Assembly (NCBI GenBank): GCA_024644465.1
Contig: JAHEKY010000018.1
Coordinates: 1-42,295 of the forward strand
Direction: 5' to 3'
DNA: 42,295 nt
Source of the DNA: Ilumatobacteraceae bacterium
Lineage (GTDB): Bacteria; Actinomycetota; Acidimicrobiia; Acidimicrobiales; Ilumatobacteraceae
The notes beneath the pieces were generated by a model, which was not told the DNA's origin, made no database searches, and saw only the letters and a list, made by a program, of their open reading frames with translations. This document shows, in pieces, positions 7,585-16,249 of the stretch (position 1 is the first letter of the stretch; each line of letters starts with the position of its first letter). The position numbers were made by a program, and so were the translations under genes.

Positions 7585-8961
7585 TCAGCGCGAGTTGCCG
7601 GACGGCAACAGCGTCGCGGCGGGAGCGCCCCCACTGAACACGGTGATGTCGCCGTCCTCGGACACCTTGAGCACCACGAGCGCGACATGCGACAGCGACT
7701 TCGCCGCAGCCGTGCGCGCACCTTCGTGCTGGCTGTCCGAGCTGGCGATGATCGCACCGTACGCGAGCAACCGGCCGTCCCGGTCGAGCACGGTCGCGCC
7801 ATCGAGCTCACCGAGGCGTACGAGCGTCTGGACGTCGAGGTCGTTGCCTTCGATCAGATGGTGCAGACGCGTCTCCGGGCGCATCGCTGCCACGTCGACC
7901 TCGTCGCGCAGGTCGTAGCGATCCTTCGGTGCGACGATCGTGTCGATGTCTGCGGCGTCGGCCACGATCGCGAAGATCGCACCGCCGGACTTGACCGACA
8001 CGATCAGCGCCGCGCCGACGATCAGGTCGACCGCGGGCCCGCCACCGATCGTGTCCCCGATCGAACGGGCCAACCACAAGGGGAACGCCGTCCAGTGCTC
8101 GCTGCGCCGGATGACGAGCGGTTGCCCGTCGACGAAGGCCCAGATACTCCGATCCTCCCGCAGGAAGAATCCGATCCCGCCCAGCTGGCGCGTCGCGAGC
8201 GCGACGAGCGAACCGCTGTCGACGAACTCCCGCTCGACGGCCTCGAGCGGGCGAGCCGTCGGGTGGATGCGGTCGAGGTGGTGCTCCTGCAACTCCGTCC
8301 GGGCGCGGCCGTCCTGGTCGACGACCAAGACCGAGCGTCGCCCGTCGAACAGCAGCGGGCTGCGTTTCGCGTCGCGCAGCCCGGCCGGGTAGGCCACTTC
8401 GAGGCGCGGCTCGTCCGGGAGCGCGTCGGTGATCACGACACCGTGGGTGAGGCTGTGTGACTCGACACGGGTGCCACTCAACTCGATCAGGTACTCGAGC
8501 GTCGCGGCCAGCAGGTCGCGCGGTGCGCACTGCAGATGGTTCCAGCCCTCGTGGTGGCTCAACAGCTCGACGATCACCATGTCGCGCAGCGCCCGCTGCA
8601 TCGCCGGAGACGGCGCTCCCTCGTCGAGCGTCGTCGACCGAAATCTGCCCGCCGCGCGCAGTGCCGCCTCCGGCAGCGCGAGCAACGCGTCGGGGACGGC
8701 TGCGACGTGCGCGGCCGAACCCGCGCCGAAACTGATCGACAACGTCGTCGTCCAGCCGTCGATCAGGTTCGCCGACGCGGACACGACCGTCGTGCCCTCG
8801 GCACTCACGGATTCGTCCCGACCGGCGTCGACGGCCGCCGGCACGCGAGGGGCATGGCGGAGATCGATCTGCGCATTGACGAGCAGCTCACGGATGAACG
8901 CAGCGACCGCCTCGCCGACGGGATCGGACGGAGCGGTGCGGTCGGCCGCGACGTCGGTCAT
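7585..8961 (-). CDS. DisA_N (diadenylate cyclase-fold) domain protein with altered RHR motif
   Basis: A 458-residue protein. The last roughly 90 residues resemble the DAC/DisA_N domain: LGELDGATVLDRDGRLLAYGAII carries the DGA motif, and GARTAAAKSLSHVALVVLKVSEDG aligns with the second motif region. Canonical c-di-AMP synthases have RHR after the GA; here it reads RTA, so catalysis by the usual route is doubtful. The domain could be a c-di-AMP or nucleotide sensor, or a divergent cyclase. The 360 N-terminal residues have no membrane segment and no family I recognise. I chose ATG 8961; an ATG at 9051 is open but adds unrelated sequence. The 3' end abuts the selenoprotein gene tail to tail. Confidence 0.65.
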   Translation of the reverse strand: MTDVAADRTAPSDPVGEAVAAFIRELLVNAQIDLRHAPRVPAAVDAGRDESVSAEGTTVVSASANLIDGWTTTLSISFGAGSAAHVAAVPDALLALPEAALRAAGRFRSTTLDEGAPSPAMQRALRDMVIVELLSHHEGWNHLQCAPRDLLAATLEYLIELSGTRVESHSLTHGVVITDALPDEPRLEVAYPAGLRDAKRSPLLFDGRRSVLVVDQDGRARTELQEHHLDRIHPTARPLEAVEREFVDSGSLVALATRQLGGIGFFLREDRSIWAFVDGQPLVIRRSEHWTAFPLWLARSIGDTIGGGPAVDLIVGAALIVSVKSGGAIFAIVADAADIDTIVAPKDRYDLRDEVDVAAMRPETRLHHLIEGNDLDVQTLVRLGELDGATVLDRDGRLLAYGAIIASSDSQHEGARTAAAKSLSHVALVVLKVSEDGDITVFSGGAPAATLLPSGNSR

Positions 8962-9118
8962 CGCGGCATTCTCGCACGCTCCGGTTCGCCACCGCCGCTC
9001 CGCATCAGCCGTTCCGTCGAGGCCGTGGTGCGACCCGCGACGCTTCGGCACCTCTCACCATCTCCGTTTCACCACGTCCGATGTCGCTTTTCACCGCGAA
9101 CTCGGGCACCGTTGTCTG

Positions 9119-10342
9119 GTGCAGTCCGAGACGTACGACATCGCGGTGATCGGCGGCGGCCCAGCGGGCACCGCCGCCGCCATCCGCGCGGCTCGTGCCG
9201 GTCTGCGCGTCGTCGTCTTCGAGAAGGGCCGGCACGGTCGCGACAAGGTCTGCGGTGACGGCCTCACCCCGCGTGCCGTCGGCGCGTTGGAGGAGCTCGA
9301 CATCGACATGGCCGACGCTCATCGCATCCAGGGGCTCCGGATGATCGCCGGCAAGAAGACCCGCGAACTCGATTGGCCGACGACCGACCGGTTCCCCGAC
9401 CACGGTGCGGTGTGGCCCCGACGCCGGCTCGACACGGCGCTGATGGATGCGGCGGCCGACGCCGGTGCCGAGATGGTCTACGAAACCGAGGCACTCCCTG
9501 TTCTCGACGGTGACCGGGTCACCGGGGTGGCCGCCGGCGGCCGCACGATCCGAGCAGGCCTGACGATCGTCGCGGCCGGTGCCCAGGGCGCGGTCGCGAA
9601 GATGCTTGGCGCCGACCGCGTCGCGGACGAACCGTTCGGCCTCGCCATCCGCACCTATGCGGAGACCCCTCGCCACGGTGACCGCCACCTCGAGGCGTGC
9701 CTGTCGCTGAAAGACGCCACCGGGACCGCGGTGCCCGGCTACGGCTGGATGTTCCCGGCCGGCGACGGCACCGTCAACATCGGCTGCGGCGCACTCTCGA
9801 CGATGAAGGGGTTCAAGAAGCTGAACCTCAACACGTTGCTCCAGACCTACCGCGACCAGGTCCAGGACGAGTGGGACCTCGGGCCGAACCTCGAACGGGC
9901 CCGCGCCTGGCGGCTGCCGATGTCGGCCCAACGACGCCACGGCGACGGATGGGTCGCGATCGGCGACGCCGCCGGGCTCGTCAATCCGATGAACGGCGAG
10001 GGCATCGACTACGGGCTCGAGTCGGGGATGCTCGCGGTCGACCTGTTCGTCGAGGATCCCGCCACGGCGCCGCAGCGGTACGACGAGCTCGTCGGCGAGC
10101 GGTTCGACGCGTTCCTCCGGACGGGCCGCCGCTTCTCGTTCCTGATCGGGCATCCGCTGATCCTGCGCACCGGCCTCGCACTGTCCGTGAGCACCGACGC
10201 GATCGCGAAGATCACCCTCGCGGTGATGGGGAACCTCGTCGACAACACGACACCCGGCGCCGCGGGCAAGGTGATGTGGATGGCGGACAAGACGCTCGCG
10301 CTCGCCGACCCGCTCCTCCGCCGGACCCGCGCGGCCGCCTGA
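9119..10342 (+). CDS. menJ: Geranylgeranyl reductase family FAD oxidoreductase, menaquinone reductase MenJ-like
   Basis: A 407-residue flavoprotein. GGGPAGTAAA near the N-terminus binds the ADP part of FAD. RDKVCGDGLTPRAV, PGYGWMFPAGDGTVNIGCGALST and GDAAGLVNPMNGEGIDYGLE are the family motifs and closely follow the mycobacterial MenJ pattern. MenJ saturates one isoprene of menaquinone at the membrane. Archaeal-type lipid reductases share the fold, so the exact substrate is inferred. I chose GTG 9119, where the dinucleotide-binding strand begins about 9 residues in. CACCGT lies 6 nt before it. The frame is open upstream but unrelated. Divergent from the DisA_N gene across 157 nt, in which TTTCACC occurs twice (9067 and 9090). 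Confidence 0.88.
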   Translation: MQSETYDIAVIGGGPAGTAAAIRAARAGLRVVVFEKGRHGRDKVCGDGLTPRAVGALEELDIDMADAHRIQGLRMIAGKKTRELDWPTTDRFPDHGAVWPRRRLDTALMDAAADAGAEMVYETEALPVLDGDRVTGVAAGGRTIRAGLTIVAAGAQGAVAKMLGADRVADEPFGLAIRTYAETPRHGDRHLEACLSLKDATGTAVPGYGWMFPAGDGTVNIGCGALSTMKGFKKLNLNTLLQTYRDQVQDEWDLGPNLERARAWRLPMSAQRRHGDGWVAIGDAAGLVNPMNGEGIDYGLESGMLAVDLFVEDPATAPQRYDELVGERFDAFLRTGRRFSFLIGHPLILRTGLALSVSTDAIAKITLAVMGNLVDNTTPGAAGKVMWMADKTLALADPLLRRTRAAA

Positions 10343-10352
10343 CGGATGCGCC

Positions 10353-11687
10353 GTGGTGCAGCGTCGGAGGCTCCGATTGCTCCTGCCGGATGAGGCAGGG
10401 CGGACGATCCTGACGGAACGTGGCGCGCTGCCGTCGCTCGACATCGACCTCGACGCACGCGAGACCACGAGCGCAGGCGCGTGGCGCGAGCTGCCCGCGA
10501 TCGGCCTCGCCGGGCCGTTGCTCGACTGCTACGTCGACCAGTCGACTGACCCGGCGAACACCGAGACGGAGATCATCGGCGCGCTCGTCGAGCTTCCCGC
10601 CCCGCCGACGACCTGGGTGCCCCCCGAAGGATGGACGCCGGCCCCGCTCACCGATCGTCAGCCCCACGTCGAACCGGGGCTCGCCGCGGCGCTCGCCGAA
10701 CGGCTCGCAGAGCTCCGCGGCGACCGTCCCGTTCCCGAGCTGCGGGTCCCGTGGGCTCGCCACGGCTGGTACGCGCACGCCCGATCGTGGATCGAGCAGG
10801 TACTCCGCGACGCGGGCCGGCCCCCGCCGACGGCCGTCATCCAGTCGCGGCACTGGGGGATCTCGGCGGTGATGCAGGTCGAGACGCCCGCCGGCCGCTG
10901 CTGGTTCAAGGCCTCCTTCGGCCCGTTCCGTCACGAGGCGGCGGTCACGTCGCTGCTGTTCGCGGCGCTGCCCGAGCACGTCACGCCGGTGATCGCGATC
11001 GACGCGAACGAGGGCTGGATGCTGCTCGACGACATCGCCGGCCAAGTCGTCGGCGAGGACCGCGAACCGACCCGCGCCGCGTTCGAGTCGCTCGCCGCCA
11101 TCCAGTCGGGTCTCGCAGGCGCCCACGGCGATCTACGCGCGGCGGGCTGCCCCCACCGACCGATCGGCGACCTGCCGAGGGAGCTCCGGCGAACACTGGC
11201 GACCCCGACGATGCGCGCGGTACTCGACCTCTCACCACGACGCATCGAACAGCTGCTGACCACGCTGACCACCGCCGTCGAAGCCGTCGAGGCCGTCGGT
11301 GTTCCCGACGCATTCGTGCACGGCGACTTCCACCCGGGCAACGCGATCAGCACCGCCGACGGCGTGCGCGTGTTCGACTGGTCCGACGGCGCGATCACCA
11401 ATCCGCTCGTCGACATTGCCACGTGGGCGTCATGGTTCGACGACGACCCCGACCACATCGACACGATCTACCGGACGTTCCACGAAGTCCGCGCGACACG
11501 GCTCGGCCACGCACCCGGCACGGAACTCGACCGCCTCGATCGATCGACGCTGGCCGCCGTCGCCGGGGCGTACCACACGATCAGCTACGCCGGGATCCTC
11601 GCGGCGCTCGAGCCGCACCGCCAGACCGAGCACGTCGACGGCATCGGCGAGTTCTTCACGCTGCTCGACTCGGCCACGCCGAGCTGA
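10353..11687 (+). CDS. APH-fold phosphotransferase family protein with unknown N-terminal domain
   Basis: A 444-residue protein starting 10 nt after the MenJ-like gene, so probably co-transcribed. Residues about 150-440 are an aminoglycoside-phosphotransferase/choline-kinase-like domain. HGDFHPGN is the catalytic loop and VFDWSDGAITNPLVDIATW contains the metal-binding DxD-type region; FKASFGPFRHEAAV carries the nucleotide-binding Lys and Glu. The N-terminal 130 residues (LPDEAGRTILTERG, then ETEIIGALVELPAPP) could be a Nudix-like fold without a recognisable Nudix box. The small-molecule substrate is unknown. The start codon GTG 10353 is the only one fitting the gap. Confidence 0.8.
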   Translation: MVQRRRLRLLLPDEAGRTILTERGALPSLDIDLDARETTSAGAWRELPAIGLAGPLLDCYVDQSTDPANTETEIIGALVELPAPPTTWVPPEGWTPAPLTDRQPHVEPGLAAALAERLAELRGDRPVPELRVPWARHGWYAHARSWIEQVLRDAGRPPPTAVIQSRHWGISAVMQVETPAGRCWFKASFGPFRHEAAVTSLLFAALPEHVTPVIAIDANEGWMLLDDIAGQVVGEDREPTRAAFESLAAIQSGLAGAHGDLRAAGCPHRPIGDLPRELRRTLATPTMRAVLDLSPRRIEQLLTTLTTAVEAVEAVGVPDAFVHGDFHPGNAISTADGVRVFDWSDGAITNPLVDIATWASWFDDDPDHIDTIYRTFHEVRATRLGHAPGTELDRLDRSTLAAVAGAYHTISYAGILAALEPHRQTEHVDGIGEFFTLLDSATPS

Positions 11688-11692
11688 CTCGG

Positions 11693-11698
11693 TAGCGT
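11693..11698 (+). promoter_or_regulatory. -10 box TAGCGT, leaderless phyH-like gene
   Basis: TAGCGT lies 7 nt before the ATG at 11706, immediately after the stop of the APH gene. It suggests that the dioxygenase gene has its own leaderless promoter. Confidence 0.45.
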
Positions 11699-11705
11699 CG
11701 CGTCG

Positions 11706-12569
11706 ATGGGTGTCGATCATCTGCCCCCGACCGCCGACGCCGAGGCGATTCACGACGTGCTGCTGCGTGACGGCGCCGTCATCGTCGACCGGCTGGCGAG
11801 CACGGACCTGATCGACGCGATCTCCGCCGAGATGCAGCCGTACATCGACGCGACGCCCGGTGGCGGGGACGACTTCACCGGCCGCAACACCCGCCGCAGC
11901 GGGGCGATCGTCGCCCGTTCGGCGTCGAGCCACCAGCTCGTGCAGCACGAGACGATCCTCGACGTCACCGCGCGACTGCTGCACCGCGCGAAGAGCTACC
12001 AGCTCCATCTGACGCAGACGATCGCGATCGGCCCGGGCTCGCCGGCGCAGGCGATCCACCGCGACGAGTGGGCGTTCGACTTCTTCGAGTTCCCGAGCGA
12101 CCACCACGTGCAGTGCAACACGATCTGGGCAATGACCGACTTCACGGCGCGCAACGGAGCGACGCGGCTGATCCCGGGGAGCCAGTCCGACCCCACGTCG
12201 TTCGGCAGAGGCCTCGACGACGACGGGAACGACGAGACGGTCCCCGCCGAGATGGCGAAGGGGTCGTGCCTGCTCTACACCGGCAAGGTGTACCACGGCG
12301 GCGGAGCGAACGAGTCCGACGAGACGCGCGTCGGGTTGAACATCACCTACAACGTCGGCTGGCTCCGCCAGGAGGAGAACCAGTACCTCTCCGTCCCCGC
12401 CGATGTCGCCGCGACGTTGCCCGACGATCTCCTCCGGCTGATGGGCTACCGCATCGGTGCCTACGCGCTCGGCTACATCGACGACGTCCGCGACCCGCTC
12501 GAGGCGATCAGGGGGCGCGGTACGACCGAGGCGCAGGCGTTCGGCGAACAACCGGTGCTGCCGGGCTGA
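11706..12569 (+). CDS. Phytanoyl-CoA dioxygenase (PhyH) family protein
   Basis: A 287-residue Fe(II)/2-oxoglutarate-dependent oxygenase. The iron ligands appear as HRD (H118 and D120) and the distal H197 in VYHGGG. R208 (DETRVGLN) is placed to bind 2-oxoglutarate. The segment NGATRLIPGSQ is a PhyH hallmark. The substrate is unknown; this family hydroxylates lipids, small natural products and compatible solutes. The 3' end is 3 nt from the convergent DM13 gene. No SD is seen; the -10 box 7 nt upstream fits a leaderless mRNA. Confidence 0.9.
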   Translation: MGVDHLPPTADAEAIHDVLLRDGAVIVDRLASTDLIDAISAEMQPYIDATPGGGDDFTGRNTRRSGAIVARSASSHQLVQHETILDVTARLLHRAKSYQLHLTQTIAIGPGSPAQAIHRDEWAFDFFEFPSDHHVQCNTIWAMTDFTARNGATRLIPGSQSDPTSFGRGLDDDGNDETVPAEMAKGSCLLYTGKVYHGGGANESDETRVGLNITYNVGWLRQEENQYLSVPADVAATLPDDLLRLMGYRIGAYALGYIDDVRDPLEAIRGRGTTEAQAFGEQPVLPG

Positions 12570-12572
12570 ACT

Positions 12573-13211
12573 TCAGCTGACCGAGGCGAGGTCGGCCGCG
12601 GCGAACGCCACGCCGAACCGCACGCACCAGATGACGACCGTGTCGAATTCCGCGAGGTCGACGTCGGGCGGGATCTCGTAGTTCTGCGGGCCGATGTTGC
12701 CCTTGAGGTCGCCCAGATCGTGGAACTGGCCGGCCTCGCCGAACGCCCCGGCGTCGGCGTCGGCGTCGGCGGTCGTCAGATACACGTTGAGATCCGGGCC
12801 GTTGTCGGTCTCGAAGTCCTCGAAGCGCAGAAAGCGCTGCGCTGTTCCGTCGTTGAGCACCTTGGCGGTGCCGCGGCCGGGGTGGCTGCGCGGCCCGAAC
12901 GTGCCCTCGAACAGCGTGACGACCTCGGCTGCGGGCATCTCCGGCATCGGTTCGGCGACGGCCGCCTCGGCCTCGACGCCTTCGTCCGCCATCACGTCGT
13001 TCATCGCGTCGGTCGTCGCATCGTCGACCGCGTCGGACGGGAGGCCGGACGCGTTCGCACCGGATGCGAACACCGGGGCCTCCTCGGCGACCTTGTCGTC
13101 GATGAACAACGTGTGGATGCCGAAGACACCGAACGCCAGGTAGCCGACCACGACCGCTCCGACGAGCGCGATCGGGGCGACGATCTTGATGTTGTCACGG
13201 ACCCAGCGCAT
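12573..13211 (-). CDS. Membrane-anchored DM13-domain protein
   Basis: A 212-residue protein with one N-terminal membrane segment (about residues 8-31, IKIVAPIALVGAVVVGYLAFG). A low-complexity acidic/Ala linker follows to about residue 95, then an extracytoplasmic DM13 domain: LFEGTFGPRSHPGRGTAKV, then GPDLNVYLTTA, LGDLKGNIGPQNYEIP and FDTVVIWCVRF with the conserved Trp-Cys. DM13 domains are proposed to act in electron transfer through that cysteine; the partner here is unknown. ATG 13211 has TACCGT 7 nt upstream and no SD, so a leaderless mRNA is likely. Confidence 0.87.
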   Translation of the reverse strand: MRWVRDNIKIVAPIALVGAVVVGYLAFGVFGIHTLFIDDKVAEEAPVFASGANASGLPSDAVDDATTDAMNDVMADEGVEAEAAVAEPMPEMPAAEVVTLFEGTFGPRSHPGRGTAKVLNDGTAQRFLRFEDFETDNGPDLNVYLTTADADADAGAFGEAGQFHDLGDLKGNIGPQNYEIPPDVDLAEFDTVVIWCVRFGVAFAAADLASVS

Positions 13212-13218
13212 GGGGACC

Positions 13219-13224
13219 ACGGTA
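13219..13224 (-). promoter_or_regulatory. -10 box TACCGT, leaderless DM13 gene
   Basis: On the minus strand TACCGT is followed by 7 nt and the ATG at 13211. Confidence 0.5.
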
Positions 13225-13243
13225 GGGCATCGCCGACCTGCTG

Positions 13244-13843
13244 TCAGCCGGACAGATGGGAGCGCACGAGCGATCGCAACAGGTCGATGCCGACGCCTTT
13301 GGTCGCGCTGACCCAGACGATGTCGCCCTTGTCGAGCCGGCACCCGGCGGCGAGTTCGTTCTTGCGCGTCGCCCGCTTCGCCGACTTGACCTTGTCGTGC
13401 TTGGTGGCGACGACCGTGTGCGGTACCTCGTGGTAGCGCAACCAGTCGAGCATCTGGACGTCGAGCTTCGTCGGCCCGATCTCTCCGTCGACCAGAACGA
13501 AGACCATCACGAGGTGATCGCGATCGAGGAGGTACCCCTCGATCATTTCCGGCCAGTCGCGTCGCACCGCCTTCGACGCCTTTGCGTACCCGTAGCCCGG
13601 CAGGTCGACGATCGTCCCCAGCGCGTCGCCTTCGTCGCACCGGAACAGGTTGATCAGCTGTGTCCGCCCGGGCGTGTTCGACACCCTGGCGAGCTGCTTC
13701 TGGTTGGCGAGCGCGTTGATCAGCGACGACTTGCCGACGTTCGACCGGCCGACGAAGGCGACCTCCACGACCGCGTCCGGCAGCGTGTCGACTCGCGACG
13801 CCGACTCGACGAACGACACTCGAAGCGGACCGGCGCTGCTCAC
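13244..13843 (-). CDS. engB: Ribosome biogenesis GTP-binding protein EngB (YihA/YsxC)
   Basis: A 199-residue TRAFAC-class GTPase required for large ribosomal subunit assembly. G1 is GRSNVGKSS, the switch region is SNTPGRTQ, and G3 is DLPGYG, typical for EngB. The G4 position reads TKHD (canonical TKxD) and G5 is in VSATKG. Length matches the family. The start is GTG at 13843; GAGATT lies 6 nt upstream. It is followed by the DM13 gene after a 32-nt gap. Confidence 0.95.
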   Translation of the reverse strand: MSSAGPLRVSFVESASRVDTLPDAVVEVAFVGRSNVGKSSLINALANQKQLARVSNTPGRTQLINLFRCDEGDALGTIVDLPGYGYAKASKAVRRDWPEMIEGYLLDRDHLVMVFVLVDGEIGPTKLDVQMLDWLRYHEVPHTVVATKHDKVKSAKRATRKNELAAGCRLDKGDIVWVSATKGVGIDLLRSLVRSHLSG

Positions 13844-13936
13844 GTGACCAATCTCGCACCATTTCGTGCTCCACGCATGCGTTCACCGCGCGAAGATGGT
13901 CAAGGCGAGGACGCACTCGACCAGGAGGGACACGCG

Positions 13937-14587
13937 ATGCAGACAGCAGTGACGACCGGGCCCATCCGGAGGAGCATGATCGTGGGGGCCTCGGCGGCGC
14001 TGCTGATCGCGCTCGGAGGTTGCGGCAAGGCCGCCGAGAAGATCGCCGAGCGCGGGCTCGAAGAAGCGATCGAGAACGAGGGCGGCGGCGACGTCGACAT
14101 CGACCTGGGCGGCGGTGGCTTCAACATCGAGACCGATGAGGGCAGCATCCGCGTCGGCGAGGACGGCTCGTTCGTCATCGAGGGCGAGGACGGCCAGGTG
14201 ATCACGGGCGACAGCGACGACGGCGGCGGGTTCAACCTGCAGACCGACGACGGCGAGAACGTGTTCCGTGCGGGCGACGGCATCCCCGACGAGTGGCCGT
14301 CGGACGTGCCGCGACCGGACGGGCTCAGCACCGTCCAGGGGACCTACAGCAGCTCGGGAGGGTTCGTGCAGATCACGGTGGTCGGGACACCGTCGGGCAC
14401 GGCCGCCGACTACCTGGCCTCCTACGCCGCCTCGGTCGAAGCCCTGGGCTACGAACGGACGTCGTACTTCGAGGGCAACGGCAACACGCAGTACAGCTTC
14501 GAAGGCCCGACATGGCTCGTCACGCTGTTCGGCAACGACAACGGCGCCCCGACGGCGACCGTCGGTGTCTCGCCGGCCGACCAGTGA
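13937..14587 (+). CDS. Putative secreted lipoprotein, Gly/Asp-rich
   Basis: A 216-residue protein with a good ribosome site (AGGAGGG, 8 nt before ATG 13937). The signal peptide contains two Arg, a hydrophobic stretch and the lipobox LGGC with Cys29 as lipidation site. Residues about 50-120 are a Gly/Asp/Glu-rich repeat (variants of EDGSFVIEGEDGQVI and DEGSIRVG) that looks like short beta-hairpins. A C-terminal domain of about 90 residues (EWPSDVPRPDGL to the end) has alternating strands and helices. I do not recognise a named family. It would sit on the outer face of the cytoplasmic membrane. Confidence 0.8.
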   Translation: MQTAVTTGPIRRSMIVGASAALLIALGGCGKAAEKIAERGLEEAIENEGGGDVDIDLGGGGFNIETDEGSIRVGEDGSFVIEGEDGQVITGDSDDGGGFNLQTDDGENVFRAGDGIPDEWPSDVPRPDGLSTVQGTYSSSGGFVQITVVGTPSGTAADYLASYAASVEALGYERTSYFEGNGNTQYSFEGPTWLVTLFGNDNGAPTATVGVSPADQ

Positions 14588-14603
14588 ACGCAGTGTCACA
14601 CGG

Positions 14604-14810
14604 TCAGCTGACGAGCGACGCCAGCGCCCACACGGCGGCGACGAGACCGATCGCGGCGTAGAACAGGCTGCGCGCCACCGGCGCCTGCCGCAGGTTGCCG
14701 TCGTCGAGTTGGCGCTCCGGTGGCTTGACGACTGCGAGGAAGTTGCCGACGCACAGCGCAGCGCCGAATGCCAACACCAGGTATGCGAGGAGATCCTCAC
14801 CCAGGAACAT
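14604..14810 (-). CDS. Small two-TM membrane protein
   Basis: A 68-residue protein from ATG 14810. Two hydrophobic segments (LLAYLVLAFGAALCVGNFLAVV, and SLFYAAIGLVAAVWALASLV at the C-terminus) flank a polar loop PPERQLDD. No family was recognised. An alternative GTG at 14876 would add 22 polar residues but would overlap the divergent potassium-channel gene. CATGCT 6 nt before ATG 14810 favours the shorter form. Convergent with the lipoprotein gene, with 16 nt between stops. Confidence 0.6.
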   Translation of the reverse strand: MFLGEDLLAYLVLAFGAALCVGNFLAVVKPPERQLDDGNLRQAPVARSLFYAAIGLVAAVWALASLVS

Positions 14811-14857
14811 CCCCTCAGCATGCCCGATGATCGTTCGGTGCGGACCATCTGGACTCG

Positions 14858-14863
14858 TATGCT
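14858..14863 (+). promoter_or_regulatory. -10 box TATGCT, leaderless ktrB-like gene
   Basis: TATGCT is followed by 6 nt and the GTG at 14870. A weak -35 (TTCGGT) lies 18 nt upstream. Confidence 0.5.
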
Positions 14864-14869
14864 CCCTGC

Positions 14870-16249
14870 GTGCCACGGCTCCCTCGGTTGAGCAACCTCG
14901 GCAACCCGGCGCAGCTCGTGGTCGCCGCGTTCGCGGGCCTGATCGGGCTGGGGACGCTGCTGCTCGCGCTGCCGGTCTCCGCCGACGGGCCGACGGGGCT
15001 CGGTGTCGAGGACGCGCTGTTCATGTCGACGTCGGCCACGACGGTCACCGGGCTGGCGACCATCGACGCGGCGACGTTCTCGCTGTTCGGGGAACTCGTG
15101 CTGCTGATGCTGATCCAGGTCGGCGGCTTCGGGATCATGACGATCGGGTCGGTGCTCGCGCTCGTCGCGTCGTCGCGGGTCGGGCTGCGGCAGCGGATGC
15201 TCGCCCAGGCGGAAATCGGCGCGGTCGACATCGGTGAACTGCGCGGCCTGATCCGCGCGATCGCCCGGATCACCGTCGCCGTCGAGGGCACGCTCGCGCT
15301 CGTGCTGTTCGTCCGCTTCTGGCAGGGCGGCTACGAGGACGGCATCGCAGGCTCGATGTACTCCGCGGTGTTCCACTCGGTCGCCTCGTTCAACAATGCG
15401 GGCATCTCGCTGTACTCCGACAACCTCGCCGCGTTCGTCGGAGACCCGGTCGTCGTCGGCGCGGTGAGCGTCGGGTTCATCATCGGCGGGCTGGGATTCC
15501 CGATCCTCGTCGAGCTGATCCGGCGACAGCGGCTGCGCGGGCCGTCCCGGGGCCGTATCGCGAGCCGCGCGCTCCCCTGGAGCGTGCACATCAAGATCAC
15601 GCTCATCGCGACCGCCGTGTTGCTCGTCGTCGGGCCGCTGGTCGTCCTGTCCTTCGAGTGGACGAACCCGGACACGCTCGGCCCCCTCCACCTCGGTGAC
15701 AAACTCCTGTCCGGGTGGTTCCAGGGGGTGACGCCACGAACCGCCGGCTTCAACACGATCGACATCGGTGCGATGAACGAACCGACGCTGTTCGTCATCA
15801 GTGCGCTGATGTTCATCGGGGCGGGTCCAGCGTCGACGAGCGGCGGGATCAAGGTCACGACGTTCGCTGTGCTCGCCTACGTGATCTGGTCGGAGGTTCG
15901 CGGCGACCGGGACGTCAACGTGTTCCGGCGCCGACTCCCCACCCCCATGGTCCGCCAGGCCCTCGCGATCGCACTGCTGTCGATCGGCCTCGTCGTCACG
16001 ATGTCACTCGTGCTGATGGCGAGCGACGACCTCGCGCTCACGCCGGCACTGTTCGAGGCGTCGTCCGCGTTCGGCACGGTCGGGCTGTCGACGGGCGTCA
16101 CCGGCACGATCAGTACGTTTGGGCACCTGATGCTCGTCCTCGTGATGCTCGCCGGCCGTGTCGGGCCGGTCACCTTCGTCACCGCCCTCGCGCTACGCGA
16201 ACGCGCCCGGGCCTATCGATATCCAGAGGAAAGGCCGATCATTGGCTGA
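14870..16249 (+). CDS. ktrB: Potassium uptake channel subunit KtrB/TrkH family
   Basis: A 459-residue membrane protein with four pore repeats. Filter/pore segments are ATTVTGLAT (first), SFNNAGIS (second), TPRTAGFN (third) and FGTVGLSTG (fourth), each with the conserved glycine. The IMFIGAGPASTSGG loop is also typical. It takes up K+, driven by membrane potential or Na+, and works with the cytoplasmic RCK ring encoded by the next gene. The GTG start has a -10 box 6 nt upstream. The stop overlaps the TTG start of the partner gene. The KtrB-type size suggests Ktr rather than a full Trk system. Confidence 0.92.
   Translation: MPRLPRLSNLGNPAQLVVAAFAGLIGLGTLLLALPVSADGPTGLGVEDALFMSTSATTVTGLATIDAATFSLFGELVLLMLIQVGGFGIMTIGSVLALVASSRVGLRQRMLAQAEIGAVDIGELRGLIRAIARITVAVEGTLALVLFVRFWQGGYEDGIAGSMYSAVFHSVASFNNAGISLYSDNLAAFVGDPVVVGAVSVGFIIGGLGFPILVELIRRQRLRGPSRGRIASRALPWSVHIKITLIATAVLLVVGPLVVLSFEWTNPDTLGPLHLGDKLLSGWFQGVTPRTAGFNTIDIGAMNEPTLFVISALMFIGAGPASTSGGIKVTTFAVLAYVIWSEVRGDRDVNVFRRRLPTPMVRQALAIALLSIGLVVTMSLVLMASDDLALTPALFEASSAFGTVGLSTGVTGTISTFGHLMLVLVMLAGRVGPVTFVTALALRERARAYRYPEERPIIG

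Noticed and set aside
13256-13936. Long N-terminal extension of the lipoprotein frame
   Set aside because: It is antisense to engB and would bury the signal peptide. A strong SD precedes ATG 13937.
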